Assembly (NCBI GenBank): GCA_003453695.1
Contig: DMNK01000011.1
Span: forward strand, 1-13,850
Reading direction: 5' to 3'
Origin: Acidimicrobiaceae bacterium
Lineage (GTDB): Bacteria > Actinomycetota > Acidimicrobiia > Acidimicrobiales > UBA8190
Length of the DNA stretch: 13,850 nucleotides
Position 1 is the first letter of the stretch; each line of letters starts with the position of its first letter. Position numbers and translations under genes: made by a program. Below the pieces are notes generated by a model that saw only the letters and a program-made list of their open reading frames with translations, searched no databases and was not told the origin of the DNA. Positions 1-5,618 of the stretch are shown piece by piece.

Positions 1-315
1 CTAGTTCGACGGTCCCGGGAAGGGAGGGAGCCTCTTCAGGACCAGCGGCCCGGTCGGGGATGATCTGAGCCGGGCTGCGTTCTCACGCTCCACGGCAGCA
101 ACCCCTCGCTCCCACTCGGCGATCGCCAGGCGGCGTCCCGCGTCGCCGCGCCCGGCAGCGACTTCGAGGCTCGCAGAAAGCTCCTCGGACACCCGGGCGA
201 TCTCGTCCGTCAGGTCGGCTATGGCCAGGCGGCGTCTATCCGACTGCTCCCGAGCCGTCTGTCGCTCCTGCCCCATGGGCAGTTGGTACCACGATGCGTG
301 CCTTCCTAAGCGCAA
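1..315 (-). CDS. Hypothetical protein, charged helical, with internal repeat
   Basis: I do not recognise a family for this 104-residue reading frame, which starts at TTG (315) and stops with TAG at 1-3. After a short N-terminal stretch it is dominated by charged and alanine/leucine residues in a helix-like pattern and ends with a proline-rich tail. A short unit, RRLAIA followed by D/E, occurs twice, near residues 28-34 and 61-67, about 33 residues apart, and the DNA gccaggcggcgtc is repeated there too. There is no signal peptide or membrane segment. No good ribosome binding site precedes the TTG; an in-frame ATG at 276 (residue 14) is an alternative start. It lies 12 bases downstream of the small ABM-like gene on the same strand and could share its transcript. 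It may be a genuine small gene or an eroded fragment; existence is moderately supported, function unknown. Confidence 0.45.
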   Translation of the reverse strand: MRLGRHASWYQLPMGQERQTAREQSDRRRLAIADLTDEIARVSEELSASLEVAAGRGDAGRRLAIAEWERGVAAVERENAARLRSSPTGPLVLKRLPPFPGPSN

Positions 316-327
316 CCCGCGCAGTTC

Positions 328-615
328 TTACTTCTCCCTCGGTGCGAAGACGGCGTGAGCCTCATGCAACTCGACCTGAGGCTCACCCTGAATACCTACT
401 TCTTGCACACCCGGCATGAGGCGGGACTCGACGAAGGTGTTGAAGTCTGCGGCGCTGTCCCACAGGTCGATGACGTTGATGCCGCCGTCGGTGAACCACG
501 CAACGTGATGAATGGCACCCTTGGGGACATCGGTCTCCCAGGAGACGACCTTCCGCGCCTGGTCGTACTGATCACGAGTAACACCTTCCCACCGCATCTT
601 CATAACCGTCGCCAC
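328..615 (-). CDS. Small ABM/Dabb-like ferredoxin-fold protein
   Basis: This encodes about 95 residues starting at GTG (615), reading VATVMKMRWEGVT. The start is chosen because a perfect AAGGAGG lies 7 bases upstream; a GTG at 636 would place that Shine-Dalgarno inside the gene. The pattern (an N-terminal strand around VMKMRW, the helix following TRDQYDQARK, strands around HHVAWF and INVIDLW, a helix at AADFNTFVESRL, then VQEVG and a final strand) resembles the compact alpha/beta-barrel dimers of the antibiotic biosynthesis monooxygenase (ABM), Dabb and EthD-like families. Members include cofactor-free oxygenases, but many small homologues have no known activity and I see no residue that fixes a substrate. 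No signal peptide or membrane segment is present, so it is probably cytoplasmic. It is preceded by a 309-base structured gap, so probably has its own promoter, and is followed after 12 bases by the short hypothetical gene. Fold call moderate, function open. Confidence 0.8.
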   Translation of the reverse strand: MATVMKMRWEGVTRDQYDQARKVVSWETDVPKGAIHHVAWFTDGGINVIDLWDSAADFNTFVESRLMPGVQEVGIQGEPQVELHEAHAVFAPREK

Positions 616-622
616 GTCCACT

Positions 623-629
623 CCTCCTT
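623..629 (-). promoter_or_regulatory. Shine-Dalgarno of the ABM-like gene
   Basis: AAGGAGG on the minus strand, 7 bases before the GTG at 615. It decides the start: the upstream in-frame GTG at 636 would lie before the site, and the ATG at 603 would be 19 bases away. Confidence 0.75.
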
Positions 630-750
630 GTCTCACGCTGACGTGCGGGCATCCTGCAAAGCACTGTCGAGCCAGACTCCCGTTGCGTTTCCTTCAGCTA
701 CCCATTCGGCGCCGAACCTGCTGTCGGATCACCCGAGCAGGAGAGCAGGG

Positions 751-777
751 ACTCCTCAGGCTCGCCTGCCTGGGAGT
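751..777. repeat. Strong stem-loop in intergenic gap
   Basis: The left arm is ACTCC, one bulged T, then CAGGC; the right arm is GCCTG then GGAGT, around a 6-base loop. This makes a 10-bp GC-rich stem with a single bulge. There is no T-run on either side, so it is not a textbook intrinsic terminator, but it could end or attenuate the permease transcript or act in the leader of the ABM-like gene. Confidence 0.5.
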
Positions 778-793
778 ACTCGAGGTTGACGGT

Positions 794-835
794 CCGGAGC
801 GGGTCCCTGGATCCCTCAGGGTCGGTGACCCCCGG
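794..835. repeat. Nested inverted repeat in intergenic gap
   Basis: CCGG (794-797) and GGGTC (801-805) can pair with GACCC (827-831) and CCGG (832-835), enclosing a smaller CCTG (806-809)/CAGG (817-820) stem. The structure has two bulges and is weaker than the neighbouring stem-loop. Function unknown. Confidence 0.3.
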
Positions 836-881
836 CTCTGAGGTCAGCCGCTCGCCATGACGGGCGTAGCGTTTCCGAGTG

Positions 882-904
882 CCTGGAACCGGGCCGGCCC
901 CAGG
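882..904 (-). terminator. Candidate terminator after the permease gene
   Basis: CCTGG (882-886) and CCAGG (900-904) flank the self-complementary GGGCCGGCCC (891-900), giving a GC-rich hairpin about 20 bases beyond the permease stop codon. No U-tract follows in the minus-strand transcript, which is common for hairpins in high-GC bacteria but leaves the call uncertain. Confidence 0.35.
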
Positions 905-924
905 GTGATCATCCGGCTCGCCAA

Positions 925-3540
925 TTACTCGCTTCGCAACGCCGTAGCCGGTCGTATCCGGGCCGCGGCCCAGCCAGGAACCCCCGCAATTGCGTTCGCC
1001 ACCACAATCGTCGCGGGGATGATCAACCCGACCGCGTACACGGGCACAAGCGCCGGCGAAGTCGAGCCGATGCCTGACGCGGCGAGATCCCAAGACCAGC
1101 GGCCTGCTGCAACCCCGAGCGGCAGGCCCACGACCAGCGAAACCAGAGCGAAGGACGTGGCCTGCCAGGCCACCACGGCAGCCACCTGATGTCCGTCGAA
1201 ACCGATGGTCTTCAATATCGCCAGGTCATGCCGGCGACGCCGGAGCGACGTGACAAGGGTGTTGCCCACTGTCATGGCACCCAACAACGCGACGAGGCCC
1301 GCCAATAGTAGTGGGAGACGGTCGACACTCTTGAGATTGACCACATCTTCGGCAGGAATGTCGCGGAGCACCGTGCCGCCGAACTGGCGACGCAGGCTGG
1401 CGTACGCCGCCGAGTGCGAAACACCAGGTGCGTAACGAACCGCGAAGAGATTGAAGACCGTGGGCGGAACACTCGACTGGCTCGACTGCGTCTGCTGCTG
1501 CGCCTGAGCCTGCTGACGAACGGCGGGACCATAGACCCATCCTCCATCACCAATTCCGTTCGTGAACAGGTCGCCGATCGAGGGGGACAGCATCGTTCCG
1601 ACGATGCGCAGCCGGAAGTTCCCTCCTGGGGCCCGCACCACCACGGACTGACCGATCCCTTTGTGCAGCTGTTCGCTCGTCTTCGTGCCCAGAACGATCT
1701 CGTCGCCGGCGCGCGGGGGCCGACCCGTTAGGAGCGCGGGATGTACATCGCCCTTCATGGGGTCGAAGGCGAGCAGGGTGTCCACCACCTTGCCCTCGAT
1801 AACGACATTGCCCTGGCTGGCACCGGCAAGGATGGAGATGGCCGAGTAGCTGGAAACGAAGCGATTGTGGGAGAGCAGCGCCTGTGCTTCGGCTTCACGG
1901 TCTGTGAGGTCGTTCGGATTCCCCACGAGCACGTCCCAGTTCCAACCCTGTTCACGAGGACTGGCGATGAGATGGTCGAGGCTCTTCGAAAACGTGAAGG
2001 AGGTGGCGAGGGCCATCACTGCCACGATCGCGCTCAGCAACGCAGTCGCGATCGGCACGGCTCTGCTGCCAAAGCCGGACCGGATCCCGTACGACACACC
2101 GATGGCGGCGGCGGGAGGCACCCCGGAGCTGGAAATGGTCCTGTCAGCCCAAGACGCTCGCGTCCGACGGGTCCCTTCGTCCGCCTCTAGCGCCGGCCGA
2201 CGGCTCGCCCGCCACGCAGGAACGATCGATCTGGCACAGATCAGCAAGCCGACTACAAGGGCGCCGGGAACGAGAATCGCCACGTTGAAGGCGAACCCCG
2301 GTTGGATCTCGGCCTGACGCGCCAGGCCGACAGGCAACAGTGGCGACCCGAGAAATGCCACGACGAGAGCAACCAGTCCCCCTGCAAACCCAATGACTCC
2401 GGCGCGCAACATCACAATCGCCACCAGTTGTCCACGTGTCACGCCGAGACTCCGCAGCGTGGCGAAGTCCAAAGCCTCGACCACGACCTTTCGAGTAACT
2501 GCCTGACCGACGAGCAACATGGTCACCAGGAGGGCCAATCCTCCAAAGAGGAGGAGCGCGATGACTTCGACGTGGATACCACGTTGGGCACTGGCGGCTG
2601 CCGTGCGAAACCCGTTGACATTGCCAGCGCTGGCGAAGACCTGGCCTTGCCCGATCGCCGTCGCGGCAGACGAGAACGCCTTCCAGTCGGCGACTCCGTG
2701 TTGCAGCCGGACGGCGAAGAACTGAAGTCCGGGGATGCTCTCGACGGGAACATTCAAACCGGACGCCAAGCGGATGAGGAACGCAGGGGTCAGATACACG
2801 TTCTGCTGCCCTTCGTAGTCGACATCCTGCTGCGCGGCGATGGGCAAGATGGCGCTCACATCGCTCGGGAACCGAATGATGCCAGTGACCTTGGCGGTGA
2901 ACCGGGGCCCGGTGGAAACGGAATTGAAGCCATTCGTCAAGCCGGTGAAGTTGGCACTTTGGATTTGGGCGTAGGAAGGCGAGTAGAGCGGGATGCGGCT
3001 CCCGACATGGAGGTGCCGAACCTCGGCCGCCAACTCGTTGATCATGACCTCGAACGGCCTTGACGGGTCCGCCATTCGTCCCGCCACTACATATGGGCGG
3101 TCCACGCTATGGAAGAGGGACTTGTTCGCCGCACCGAAGAAATTGAGGTTGCCGGCCGAACTGGGCGTGGGGCTGGTGGCAAGGAACAGGTATGCACTAC
3201 GAAACCATGACGCGACCTGCGGGAGCTCGACGATCTTCTTGGCTGCGCCGAACGGCGCCAGCGAATTGGCAGCGCTCGCCGGTACCGGCGGAAGTGATGA
3301 TGGGCTGCCAAAGATGAATCCGCCGTCGTCAGGCAAGCTGAAATCGAGGAGTCGGGACGTCGCCGTGTCCGCTCGACGTGCACCCGAGAATGCCGCCAGT
3401 GCAACCCCTCCGCCGATGCCGACGAAGATCACCAGGACCAGCAGAGTGCGCCATGTCGCCCGGAGCTCGGTGCGCAGGCGAAGCCAAATCACCCCCAACC
3501 CGCCGCCTCGTTCAGTCGCCGCGCCGCTCACCTGAGACAT
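925..3540 (-). CDS. FtsX/MacB-type ABC transporter permease, two FtsX domains
   Basis: This is a membrane permease of about 871 residues in the FtsX-like superfamily, which works with a MacB/LolD-type ATPase to move or extract lipids, lipoproteins, peptides or antibiotics at the membrane. Counting from the ATG at 3540, one membrane segment lies near residues 32-52 (TLLVLVIFVGIGGG), followed by a large extracytoplasmic domain of about 270 residues. Three membrane segments follow, including VIALLLFGGLALLVTMLL, with the coupling-like stretch ATLRSLGVTRGQL. A second segment (ATALLSAIVAVMALATSF), a second extracytoplasmic domain and three C-terminal segments close it; LAILKTIGFDGHQV is the second coupling-like stretch. 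That is the duplicated FtsX arrangement. The start is uncertain: GTG at 3630 adds a hydrophilic leader, and GTG at 3492 gives VIWLRLRTEL, like many homologues; none has a good ribosome binding site. No ATPase gene lies within 900 bases either side. The reading frame is intact and lower in G+C than the genes to the right. Substrate unknown. Confidence 0.9.
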   Translation of the reverse strand: MSQVSGAATERGGGLGVIWLRLRTELRATWRTLLVLVIFVGIGGGVALAAFSGARRADTATSRLLDFSLPDDGGFIFGSPSSLPPVPASAANSLAPFGAAKKIVELPQVASWFRSAYLFLATSPTPSSAGNLNFFGAANKSLFHSVDRPYVVAGRMADPSRPFEVMINELAAEVRHLHVGSRIPLYSPSYAQIQSANFTGLTNGFNSVSTGPRFTAKVTGIIRFPSDVSAILPIAAQQDVDYEGQQNVYLTPAFLIRLASGLNVPVESIPGLQFFAVRLQHGVADWKAFSSAATAIGQGQVFASAGNVNGFRTAAASAQRGIHVEVIALLLFGGLALLVTMLLVGQAVTRKVVVEALDFATLRSLGVTRGQLVAIVMLRAGVIGFAGGLVALVVAFLGSPLLPVGLARQAEIQPGFAFNVAILVPGALVVGLLICARSIVPAWRASRRPALEADEGTRRTRASWADRTISSSGVPPAAAIGVSYGIRSGFGSRAVPIATALLSAIVAVMALATSFTFSKSLDHLIASPREQGWNWDVLVGNPNDLTDREAEAQALLSHNRFVSSYSAISILAGASQGNVVIEGKVVDTLLAFDPMKGDVHPALLTGRPPRAGDEIVLGTKTSEQLHKGIGQSVVVRAPGGNFRLRIVGTMLSPSIGDLFTNGIGDGGWVYGPAVRQQAQAQQQTQSSQSSVPPTVFNLFAVRYAPGVSHSAAYASLRRQFGGTVLRDIPAEDVVNLKSVDRLPLLLAGLVALLGAMTVGNTLVTSLRRRRHDLAILKTIGFDGHQVAAVVAWQATSFALVSLVVGLPLGVAAGRWSWDLAASGIGSTSPALVPVYAVGLIIPATIVVANAIAGVPGWAAARIRPATALRSE

Positions 3541-3559
3541 TGAGGCACGTGGTCGAGCA

Positions 3560-3570
3560 CCTTGCCAAGG
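3560..3570. promoter_or_regulatory. CCTTG-C-CAAGG palindrome near permease start
   Basis: A perfect 11-base palindrome with 5-base arms lies 20 bases upstream of the ATG chosen for the permease. With its flanks it extends imperfectly to CACCTTG/CAAGGGTG. Size and position suit a repressor or MerR-type operator, but no regulator gene is in the window and the assignment is inference. Confidence 0.3.
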
Positions 3571-3590
3571 GTGACAGCTCGCTCGAGCGC

Positions 3591-3607
3591 GGGGAAGAAC
3601 CTTCCCC
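3591..3607. repeat. GGGGAAG-AAC-CTTCCCC perfect inverted repeat
   Basis: Perfect 7-base arms surround a 3-base centre, 50-67 bases upstream of the permease ATG. It could be an operator or part of a 5' leader structure. Neither strand has a U-run after it, so a terminator role is less likely. Confidence 0.4.
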
Positions 3608-3849
3608 CTGTCCGGTGGTGCCACCCCCACGCACGGCCTGGAGGTCTCGTGTCAGGGACGGCGGTCGCACCGCGTGGCAAGCCGAGCCGTGAGCTGGGCC
3701 ATCCGCCTCGTGCCGGCGCGCCTGGCTTCATGGCCTGAAGCGAAGGCAATGCGGGATGCCGAATCAGGGAGTCTGGTCAGATGGCGAAGCGGAGGCGGCC
3801 AAAGGGTCGCCTGGGTGATTCCGCGACGCACCAGGAGGCACCAGCGCAT

Positions 3850-3867
3850 GTCCGGCCGGGACCGGAC
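3850..3867 (-). terminator. Candidate terminator after acyl-CoA dehydrogenase
   Basis: GTCCGG (3850-3855) and CCGGAC (3862-3867) form a perfect 6-bp stem with a 6-base loop, 16 bases beyond the TAA at 3884-3886. No U-tract follows on the minus strand. The position directly after a stop codon is the main support. Confidence 0.45.
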
Positions 3868-3883
3868 GTAGAAACTCGAGGTC

Positions 3884-5101
3884 TTACGGGATGTGGATCC
3901 CCGAGACGGCCCGGGCGATCACGAGGCGCTGGACCTCGGAGGTGCCCTCGAAGATGGTGTAGATCTTCGAGTCCCGGTGCCAGCGCTCGACGGGGTGCTC
4001 CCGGATGTAGCCGTAGCCACCCATGATCTGGATGGCCTCCTCGGTCACCCACACCGCGGTCTCCCCGGCGAACAGCTTCGACATCGATCCCTCGCCGGCC
4101 GTGAAGGGCTGGCGGGTGGCGCCCATCCACGCTGCGCGCCAGATGAGCAGCCGGGAGGCGTCGATGCGCGTCTTCATGTCGGCCAGCTTGAAGGCGATGC
4201 CCTGGTTCTCGATGATGCGCCGTCCGAACGCCTTGCGCTCCTTGGCGTAGTCGAGGGAGTACTCGTAAGCGGCTCGGGCGATTCCGAGAGCTTGGGCGCC
4301 CACGGCAGGGCGGGTGGCTTCGAACGTGGCCATGGCCGCCTGCGAGTTGGAGCGCTTTCCCTCTTTCGCCCGCGCCAGGCGTTCGTCCAGCTTCTCCTTG
4401 CCGCCCAGCAGGCAGCTCCCCGGCACGCGTACGTCGTCGAGGATCACCTCACCGGTGTGCGAAGCCCGGATGCCCATTTTCTTGAACTTCTGCCCGGCCG
4501 AGAGCCCGGCGGTCCCGGGAGGGACGATGAAGCTGGCTTGACCGCGCGACCCCAGGTCAGGATCGACACTCGCCACGACCACGTGGATGTCGGCGATGCC
4601 GCCGTTGGTGATCCACGTCTTCGTCCCGTTGAGGACCCACTCGTCCTTCGCTTCGTCGTACACGGCGCGCGTGCGAAGTGCGCTCACGTCCGAGCCGGCG
4701 TCCGCCTCCGACACGCAGAAGGCCGCCATCTGGATCTTCTCGGGGGTGCCGTAGCACTGCGGTCCCCATTCGATGAGCTGTTCGGGTGTGCCGTTGGCGG
4801 CGATGCCGGCCAACCCGAGGGTGCTGCCCAGGATGGCAAGGGTCAGGCCGGCGTCACCCCAGGCCAGCTCCTCGTTGACCAGGCACATGGTGAGCCCGGT
4901 GGGGTCGAAGAAGGCCTGGCTCACGAAGTCGAAGGAGTACAGCCCGATCTTGGCCGCCTCCTCGATGATCGGCCACGGCGTCTCTTCCCGCTCGTCCCAC
5001 TCGTGGGCGGCGGGGCGCATCACCTGTTCGGCGAAGTCGTGGACCCACTTCTGGATCTGAAGCTGGTCCTCGTTGAGCTCCATCGAGAATGCTGACGCCA
5101 T
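3884..5101 (-). CDS. Acyl-CoA dehydrogenase
   Basis: This is a complete 405-residue FAD-dependent acyl-CoA dehydrogenase, which oxidises an acyl-CoA to the trans-2-enoyl-CoA and passes electrons to electron-transfer flavoprotein. The N-terminal helical domain begins at MELNEDQLQIQKWV. The signature CVSEADAGSD sits at residues 129-138, the middle beta domain follows (KTWITNGGIADIHVVVA), and the C-terminal helical domain contains ERKAFGRRIIENQGIAF and IMGGYGYIREHPVERWHRDS. The catalytic base is present: E385 in IFEGTSEVQR, matching Glu376 of medium-chain acyl-CoA dehydrogenase. Acyl chain specificity cannot be read from the motifs, and a ring-acyl or branched substrate is possible. The ATG at 5101 is preceded by AAGGGGAGGAC, a purine-rich site at somewhat short spacing; a second ATG lies at residue 7. 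The 5102-5312 region upstream contains a possible operator, suggesting its own promoter. Family call very secure. Confidence 0.97.
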   Translation of the reverse strand: MASAFSMELNEDQLQIQKWVHDFAEQVMRPAAHEWDEREETPWPIIEEAAKIGLYSFDFVSQAFFDPTGLTMCLVNEELAWGDAGLTLAILGSTLGLAGIAANGTPEQLIEWGPQCYGTPEKIQMAAFCVSEADAGSDVSALRTRAVYDEAKDEWVLNGTKTWITNGGIADIHVVVASVDPDLGSRGQASFIVPPGTAGLSAGQKFKKMGIRASHTGEVILDDVRVPGSCLLGGKEKLDERLARAKEGKRSNSQAAMATFEATRPAVGAQALGIARAAYEYSLDYAKERKAFGRRIIENQGIAFKLADMKTRIDASRLLIWRAAWMGATRQPFTAGEGSMSKLFAGETAVWVTEEAIQIMGGYGYIREHPVERWHRDSKIYTIFEGTSEVQRLVIARAVSGIHIP

Positions 5102-5135
5102 GTCCTCCCCTTGCGTCCACCGGGCTGAGCGGGCG

Positions 5136-5147
5136 GGACGGCCGTCC
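5136..5147. promoter_or_regulatory. GGACGGCCGTCC palindrome in acyl-CoA dehydrogenase leader
   Basis: A perfect 12-base palindrome begins 35 bases upstream of the acyl-CoA dehydrogenase ATG. Short GC palindromes arise by chance in DNA of this composition, so it is only a weak candidate site in the 5' leader. Confidence 0.2.
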
Positions 5148-5198
5148 GCGGGCGCAGGGTCTGCGTCGCCTCGGCCTGCCGCCCTCGCCCTACCCTTA

Positions 5199-5214
5199 GT
5201 TACTCAACGGTAAC
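5199..5214. promoter_or_regulatory. Operator-like inverted repeat upstream of acyl-CoA dehydrogenase
   Basis: GTTAC and GTAAC flank a 6-base spacer (TCAACG) in an AT-richer island of an otherwise GC-rich gap, 98-113 bases upstream of the ATG. On the minus strand TAACTA, just downstream, could be a -10 element, so the repeat would overlap the promoter. Size and symmetry suit a TetR-type fatty-acid regulator, a common control of acyl-CoA dehydrogenase genes in actinobacteria. No such regulator is encoded in the window; the role is inference. Confidence 0.45.
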
Positions 5215-5263
5215 CTAGCGGGAGCGGCAGGACAACCTTCCCGGGGTCGACTGGGCGCGCACA

Positions 5264-5280
5264 ACCCCCTGACCTGGGGT
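5264..5280 (-). terminator. Candidate terminator after the cold-shock gene
   Basis: ACCCC (5264-5268) and GGGGT (5276-5280) form a 5-bp stem with a 7-base loop, 33-49 bases beyond the csp stop. On the minus strand it is followed by TGTG, not a proper U-run. A second small hairpin, GAAGC-GGAA-GCTTC at 5301-5314, overlaps the csp stop codon itself. Confidence 0.35.
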
Positions 5281-5312
5281 GATGCCTACCTAGTACCGCG
5301 GAAGCGGAAGCT

Positions 5313-5522
5313 TCAGGCCGTGGCGAGGCGGACGTCCACCGCTTGGAGGCCCTTCGGGCCCTCCTTCACCTCGAACTCGACCGGCTGGCCTTCTTCGAGG
5401 GTGCGGTAGCCGTTCATCTGGATGGCGGAGTGGTGGACGAACACGTCCTCGCCGCCGTCGGGCTGGGCGATGAACCCGTAGCCCTTCTCCGCGTTGAACC
5501 ACTTGACCGTTCCCGACGGCAA
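5313..5522 (-). CDS. Cold-shock domain protein (CspA family)
   Basis: This encodes 69 residues, the usual length of a single-domain bacterial cold-shock protein, a five-stranded OB fold that binds single-stranded RNA and DNA and melts RNA secondary structure. The sequence opens with [16 protein letters not shown], containing the RNP1-type KGYGFI at about residues 14-19; the RNP2-type VFVHHSAI follows at about 27-34, then [19 protein letters not shown] and a short tail. The start is TTG at 5522: the frame has no upstream ATG, the protein begins exactly where the family begins, and a perfect AAGGAGG lies 8 bases upstream. It sits 96 bases downstream of cysS on the same strand and about 210 bases before the acyl-CoA dehydrogenase, with a hairpin after it, so it is probably monocistronic or an occasional cysS read-through. 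Whether it is cold-induced or constitutive cannot be told from sequence. Confidence 0.97.
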   Translation of the reverse strand: MPSGTVKWFNAEKGYGFIAQPDGGEDVFVHHSAIQMNGYRTLEEGQPVEFEVKEGPKGLQAVDVRLATA

Positions 5523-5530
5523 ATCTCCCG

Positions 5531-5537
5531 CCTCCTT
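5531..5537 (-). promoter_or_regulatory. Perfect Shine-Dalgarno fixing the TTG start of csp
   Basis: AAGGAGG on the minus strand lies 8 bases before the TTG at 5520-5522. It is the strongest reason for accepting the rare start codon. Confidence 0.8.
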
Positions 5538-5618
5538 CTCGGCGCCCCCGTGGCCGGAAAACCTACCTCGCCGCCCCAGGCGACACCCGGTTCGCCGTGC
5601 CCCGCCGCCGCCCGCCCG

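Larger units (their letters stand above)
616..924. other. 309-base non-coding gap rich in inverted repeats
   Basis: This lies between the permease stop (TAA at 925-927) and the start of the ABM-like gene. Open frames crossing it on either strand are only extensions of antisense frames from the neighbours and have no family resemblance. It contains three separate stem-loop candidates (751-777, 794-835, 882-904), which is dense for a gap this size. It should also carry the promoter of the ABM-like gene, but no convincing -35/-10 pair was identified by eye. No tRNA or known riboswitch was recognised. Confidence 0.6.
3541..3883. other. 343-base gap upstream of the permease
   Basis: No credible gene was found here. 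Short open frames of about 65-73 codons on both strands have arginine/proline-rich translations and no recognisable motif. In particular there is no Walker A or ABC signature, so no remnant of the expected ATPase. The gap holds a hairpin next to the acyl-CoA dehydrogenase stop (3850-3867) and two inverted repeats near the permease start (3560-3570 and 3591-3607). Confidence 0.55.

Noticed and set aside
698..1189. Open frames extending from the permease 3' end into the gap on both strands
   Set aside because: Mostly antisense or shifted frames of the permease, with cysteine/arginine-rich translations and no ribosome binding site.
3528..3749. Possible small gene or ATPase remnant upstream of the permease
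   Set aside because: The 73-residue translation has no Walker A, signature or Walker B motif and is arginine/proline-rich; another frame on the plus strand at 3674-3871 is equally featureless.
3893..5095. Open frame of 400 codons on the plus strand
   Set aside because: It lies exactly antisense to the complete acyl-CoA dehydrogenase; its translation has no recognisable motif and is the usual result of high third-position G+C.
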